Assembly: GCA_035547515.1 (NCBI GenBank)
Contig: DASZUS010000056.1
Span: forward strand, 1-64,000
DNA from: DASZTV01 sp035547515
GTDB taxonomy: Bacteria; Actinomycetota; Actinomycetes; JAFAQI01
Direction: 5' to 3'
Length of the DNA stretch: 64,000 nt
Shown here: in pieces, positions 61,381 through 64,000 of the stretch
How positions within the stretch are numbered: the stretch's first letter is position 1
Layout of the letters: each line of letters starts with the position of its first letter
Notes under the pieces: generated by a model
Seen by the model: the letters and a program-made list of their open reading frames with translations, nothing else
Told to the model about the DNA's origin: nothing
Database searches by the model: none
Position numbers and translations under genes: made by a program

Positions 61381-61417
61381 AACTAACTTGACTTGGTTAG
61401 TTCAGAAGCAATAACGT
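61381..61417 (+). promoter_or_regulatory. Promoter with palindromic operator
   Basis: A -35 TTGACT (61388-61393) and -10 TAACGT (61412-61417) are separated by 18 bases. AACTAAC (61381-61387) and GTTAGTT (61396-61402) are perfect 7-bp inverted arms that flank the -35. The region is AT-rich against a GC-rich background. It is a good candidate for a regulated promoter serving the small gene at 61458. The regulator is unknown. Confidence 0.55.
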
Positions 61418-61457
61418 TCACTCGCAGGCAACACATGCGACACATCCAGCGAGGAGC

Positions 61458-61658
61458 ATGGTGGTCATGCGAGAGATGATTCGTAGCGTCATCGTGGCGC
61501 TGTGGCCCGACGGTGGTCAGGGCACCGCTCGCCGCAACGCCTGGTCGGCAATGGTCAACGACAACCAGCGGGCTCGGGAACGTGAGGCTGCCGAAGCCAG
61601 CGTCCGCGCGGCCGCGGCTGTCGCGGCCAGCAGGACGAGCGTCGCGGTCAGCGGCTGA
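61458..61658 (+). CDS. Small hypothetical helical protein
   Basis: A protein of 66 residues if ATG 61458 is used, or 63 from ATG 61467, which is better spaced after GAGGAG. It has a short hydrophobic start (REMIRSVIVALWPDGG) and a charged Ala-rich helix (NDNQRAREREAAEASVRAAAAVAAS). No family is recognised. The promoter-like sequence and operator upstream are the main support for it being real. Confidence 0.55.
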   Translation: MVVMREMIRSVIVALWPDGGQGTARRNAWSAMVNDNQRAREREAAEASVRAAAAVAASRTSVAVSG

Positions 61659-61737
61659 TCGGACCGGGTCGGGGCCAGCGCCCACAGCGGCGCTGAGGGC
61701 TGCCGGTACGGCGATGGCGGTTTCCTAGACTCTCGCC

Positions 61738-62490
61738 ATGGCCCGCCAACCGAAGAAGCCCGCCCAGCAGCGCGCCGGGCGCCGCACCACCACGCCCGCT
61801 GCGCCCGCCGCGCCCGCGGGAGGTGCTCCGGAGGGCCGCATCGCGCAGATGCGCGCGGCGTGGACGATGACCCGCGAGGCCGACCCGAAGCTGCCGCTGA
61901 AGGTCCTCGGACCTGCGCTCGGCGTACTCGTCGTACTCGTGGTCGTGGGCGTCGTGCTCGGCGGCTCGTGGGTGATCCTGCTGCCGATCCTCGGCGTGGT
62001 CCTCGGCTTGCTGACCGGTACGTCGATCTTCGGGCGGCGCGTCACCAGCACCGTCCACTCGACGCTGGAGGGCCAGGCCGGCGGCGCCGCGGGCGCGATC
62101 CAGATGATGCGCGGTGACTGGCGGCTGACGCCCGCGGTGGGGTTCACCCGCAACCAGGAGCTCGTCCACCGGGTGGTCGGCCGCGCGGGCATCGTCCTGG
62201 TGGGCGAGGGTCCCTCGACGGCGGCGATCCGCCAGCTGATCACCGACCAGAAGCGCCGCATCGGCCGCGTCGCGCCGGACACGCCGATCCACGACGTGAT
62301 CGTCGGCGAGGGCGAGGGTCGCGTCTCGATCCGCAAGCTGCAGTCGCACCTGGTGAAGCTGCCCCGCAAGCTGCGGCAGAAGGACGTCAACGCCGTCGAG
62401 GCCCGGATGAAGGCGCTCGGCGGCCCGAACGTGCCGATCCCGAAGGGGCCGATGCCGACCAGGGTCCCCCGCCGCCAGATGCGCGGCTGA
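61738..62490 (+). CDS. DUF4191-family membrane protein
   Basis: A 250-residue actinobacterial protein. Two adjacent transmembrane helices (LGPALGVLVVLVVVGVVLGG and SWVILLPILGVVLGLLTG, about residues 60-97) are followed by a cytosolic domain with TVHSTLEGQAGGAAGAIQMMRGDWRLTPAVG and basic stretches. DUF4191 has no known function and commonly sits near lipA and glnA. ATG 61738 lies 6 bases after TAGACT, a likely leaderless start. Its stop codon adjoins the second 50-bp palindrome. Confidence 0.85.
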   Translation: MARQPKKPAQQRAGRRTTTPAAPAAPAGGAPEGRIAQMRAAWTMTREADPKLPLKVLGPALGVLVVLVVVGVVLGGSWVILLPILGVVLGLLTGTSIFGRRVTSTVHSTLEGQAGGAAGAIQMMRGDWRLTPAVGFTRNQELVHRVVGRAGIVLVGEGPSTAAIRQLITDQKRRIGRVAPDTPIHDVIVGEGEGRVSIRKLQSHLVKLPRKLRQKDVNAVEARMKALGGPNVPIPKGPMPTRVPRRQMRG

Positions 62491-62539
62491 GCGGATGGGC
62501 CATTGCTGTGGCTATAGCGACAGCAATGGCCCATTCGCT
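62490..62539. repeat. 50-bp palindromic repeat, copy 2
   Basis: A near-perfect palindrome beginning AGCGGATGGGCCATTGCTGT and ending ACAGCAATGGCCCATTCGCT, with 23 of 25 positions pairing around the centre GCTATAGC. It starts at the last base of the DUF4191 stop codon and fills the gap to the convergent DUF1801 gene. It can form a long hairpin and may terminate both transcripts. It is related to the copy at 60396-60445. Confidence 0.85.
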
Positions 62540-62547
62540 CTGCTGAG

Positions 62548-62949
62548 CTACTCCCAGCCTGGGGTGCGGCCGGCTTCTTCTATCCATCCGCGAAGGTCGT
62601 CGCGGTCGAGCTCATCCACGCTGGTGACCTTCAGGTAGCGGGTGCGGTCGGTCTCGCCCAGCGGTGGCGGGGACGCGAAGTCGGCGCCGCCGTAGAACAG
62701 GATGTTCACGGACTTGAAGTACGGCGCGAGCTCGATGATCCAGCCGAGGTCAGGCAGCCCGTAGTGGGCGCGGTGGCGCTTGAGGGCGTAGTGAACGCCA
62801 GGGATCGCCGACCGGATGGCCTCGTCGAGGCCGCGGACGATCGGCTGCATCGCCGGCATGATCTGGTCGAACCACTCGTCGATGGCGGTGTGGTCCGGCG
62901 ACGGCTCAGGCGGCCGCTTCCCAGCGAGCCCTTTGACGATCTTCGGCAT
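62548..62949 (-). CDS. DUF1801-domain protein
   Basis: A 133-residue cytosolic protein of the DUF1801 (YdhG-like) fold: EWFDQIMPAMQPIVRGLDEAIRSAIPG and VHYALKRHRAHYGLPDLGWIIELAPYFKSVNILFYGGADF are typical. The family resembles proteins linked to iron chaperone-like or unknown functions; no function is assigned. ATG 62949. It is followed at its start side by the RDD gene on the same strand, 11 bases away. Confidence 0.78.
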   Translation of the reverse strand: MPKIVKGLAGKRPPEPSPDHTAIDEWFDQIMPAMQPIVRGLDEAIRSAIPGVHYALKRHRAHYGLPDLGWIIELAPYFKSVNILFYGGADFASPPPLGETDRTRYLKVTSVDELDRDDLRGWIEEAGRTPGWE

Positions 62950-62960
62950 GCCGACCAGTT

Positions 62961-63404
62961 CTAGCGGGTCCGGAGCATGACCGTGCCAGCGGCGCGGTCG
63001 GACATCGCGCGCCCCTCGGTGTCGATCACCAGCGCGGGCGCCACGACGGCGATCAGCAGGGTGCGCAGCAGGATCCAGCCGATGAACGGCCGGGTCTTGT
63101 CGGACTCCTTCAGGACGGCGACGCCGGCCACCCGCATCCCCGGGGTCTGGCTGGCGAGGGTCACGAAGACGATCTCGATCAGCAGGAACGCGAGGTACGC
63201 CGACAGGTTCTGCCGGTCACTGGTGTGGTAGCCGCCGTTCACCACGATGGCGAGCACGTCCGCGAGCACGGCGTCGACGAGGAAGGCCAGCAGCCGAGCG
63301 CCGAAGGTAGCCACACTCCCCGGTCCACTGTCCGGATACTGCGGCTGCGGGGCGCGCTGCGGCGCAGGCTCCGGCTTGGCGGCGTACTCGGAGTCCTTGC
63401 TCAC
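62961..63404 (-). CDS. RDD-family membrane protein
   Basis: A 147-residue protein with a short Pro/Gln-rich N-terminus and an RDD domain: FGARLLAFLVDAVLADVLAIVV (arginine and aspartates that name the family), a second helix and the third TM pair VLLRTLLIAVVAPALVI, ending with DRAAGTVMLRTR. The function of RDD proteins is uncertain (transport has been suggested for some). GTG 63404 lies 6 bases after TACCGT, a likely leaderless start. Confidence 0.85.
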   Translation of the reverse strand: MSKDSEYAAKPEPAPQRAPQPQYPDSGPGSVATFGARLLAFLVDAVLADVLAIVVNGGYHTSDRQNLSAYLAFLLIEIVFVTLASQTPGMRVAGVAVLKESDKTRPFIGWILLRTLLIAVVAPALVIDTEGRAMSDRAAGTVMLRTR

Positions 63405-63524
63405 CCGGCAACGGTAGCCAGCGCCGGGATGCGCGAGAGCGCGGCGTACCGATACGTTCTGCAGGGTTGGTCCCAAACAGCTCAGACGATGCAGCGCGAC
63501 GCCGCGCGGGGAGGCAGCAGCCGA

Positions 63525-64000
63525 ATGTTCAGCAGCGCCGACGAGGTCCTCGGCTACATCAAGAAGAACGACGTGCAGTTCGTCGACGTACGGTTCTGCG
63601 ACCTGCCCGGGATCATGCAGCACTTCACCTTCCCGGCGTCGAACTTCGGCGAGTCGGTATTCACCGACGGGCTGATGTTCGACGGCTCGTCGATCCGCGG
63701 CTTCCAGCAGATCCACGAGTCGGACATGCTGCTGCTGCCCGACCCGTCGACGGCGTACATGGACCCGTTCCGCCAGCACCCGACGCTGATCATGAACTTC
63801 TTCATCCACGACCCGCTCACCGGCGAGGCCTACAGCCGCGACCCGCGCAACATCGCGAAGAAGGCCGAGGACTACCTCCGCGGCTCCGGGATCGCCGACA
63901 CCAGCTACTTCGGGCCCGAGGCGGAGTTCTACATCTTCGACGACATCCGCTACGACCAGACGCCGCACTCCGCCTACCACTACATCGACTCGGTCGAGGC
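63525..64000 (+). CDS. glnA: Glutamine synthetase type I (partial, 5' end)
   Basis: The first 158 residues of the enzyme that makes glutamine from glutamate and ammonia. The beta-grasp N-terminal domain (VQFVDVRFCDLPGIMQHFTFPASNF) and the catalytic start (FDGSSIRGFQQIHESDMLLLPD, with the latch and metal-binding FGPEAEFYIFD) are clear. ATG 63525 follows GGGGAGG at a slightly long spacing. The last 3' two-thirds lie beyond the window. The 120-base upstream region probably contains its promoter; no clear GlnR box was found by eye. Confidence 0.95.
   Translation, partial: MFSSADEVLGYIKKNDVQFVDVRFCDLPGIMQHFTFPASNFGESVFTDGLMFDGSSIRGFQQIHESDMLLLPDPSTAYMDPFRQHPTLIMNFFIHDPLTGEAYSRDPRNIAKKAEDYLRGSGIADTSYFGPEAEFYIFDDIRYDQTPHSAYHYIDSVE

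Overview
This is a window of an actinobacterial chromosome, very probably from a high-GC Actinomycetes lineage. The evidence is the strong GC bias, many GTG starts, the actinobacterial qcrCAB/ctaCDEF respiratory genes, a PimB'-type mannosyltransferase, the division protein SepH, a ROK glucokinase, a pyrophosphate-type phosphofructokinase, an adenosine kinase of the mycobacterial AdoK type, and many leaderless genes. From memory, the gene order from the DAHP synthase to glnA resembles the Streptomyces coelicolor aroH-pfkA2-glkA-qcr-cta-pepA-lpd-sucB-lipBA-glnA region. The genus cannot be fixed from sequence alone.

Layout. (1) Bases 1-2100 look like a lower-GC acquired patch: an M.PvuII-like N4-cytosine methyltransferase running off the left edge, a divergent controller-protein gene with a symmetric C-box, no recognisable restriction gene, some very short open frames and a small CxxC protein of a type common near phages. 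(2) 2.2-9.2 kb: a DMT exporter; an aromatic leader peptide plus intrinsic terminator that probably attenuates the DAHP synthase gene; threonine aldolase; a sigma/anti-sigma-like fusion; phosphofructokinase; glycerol kinase. (3) 9.3-25.2 kb: lipid genes (PlsC, acyl-CoA ligase, PimB'), a hydrolase, a TIGR00300 protein, glucokinase, an ArsA-like ATPase, an SRPBCC protein, a metallophosphoesterase, a zinc-ribbon membrane protein, a metallopeptidase-like protein, SepH, and an NlpC/P60 hydrolase behind a probable c-di-AMP (ydaO-type) riboswitch. (4) 25.2-28.98 kb: an exonuclease/GIY-YIG fusion, a solitary RAM domain, trpD and a receiver-like protein.

(5) 29.1-41.7 kb is the respiratory core. ctaE-qcrC-qcrA-qcrB form an overlapping operon on the plus strand, and ctaC-ctaD-ctaF are on the minus strand. 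Together they encode the bc1-aa3 supercomplex. Between and around them lie ilvA, an Smr protein, an OatA-like acyltransferase, arfB and adoK. (6) 41.7-51.8 kb: an A-type Fe-S protein, glycerate kinase, a GNAT protein, a two-repeat secreted protein broken by one extra base, a cation/proton antiporter, DedA, the envelope-stress cluster pspA-pspAA-htpX-pspAB and a DUF3043 protein. (7) 52-64 kb: a shikimate-kinase-like protein, gcvT, pepA, lpdA, sucB, a protein kinase, lipB, lipA, DUF4191, DUF1801 and RDD proteins and the start of glnA. The lipoate theme is coherent: sucB and gcvT work with lipoylated proteins, lpdA re-oxidises the lipoyl group, and lipB/lipA make it.

The most unusual signals are the leaderless aromatic leader peptide and terminator before the DAHP synthase gene; a pair of related 50-bp palindromes at gene 3' ends near lipB/lipA, one of which encodes the LipB tail; the restriction-less PvuII-like methyltransferase/controller pair; a single-base frameshift in a tandem-repeat secreted protein; and several perfect palindromes in divergent promoters. 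No rRNA, tRNA, CRISPR array or complete insertion sequence was recognised.
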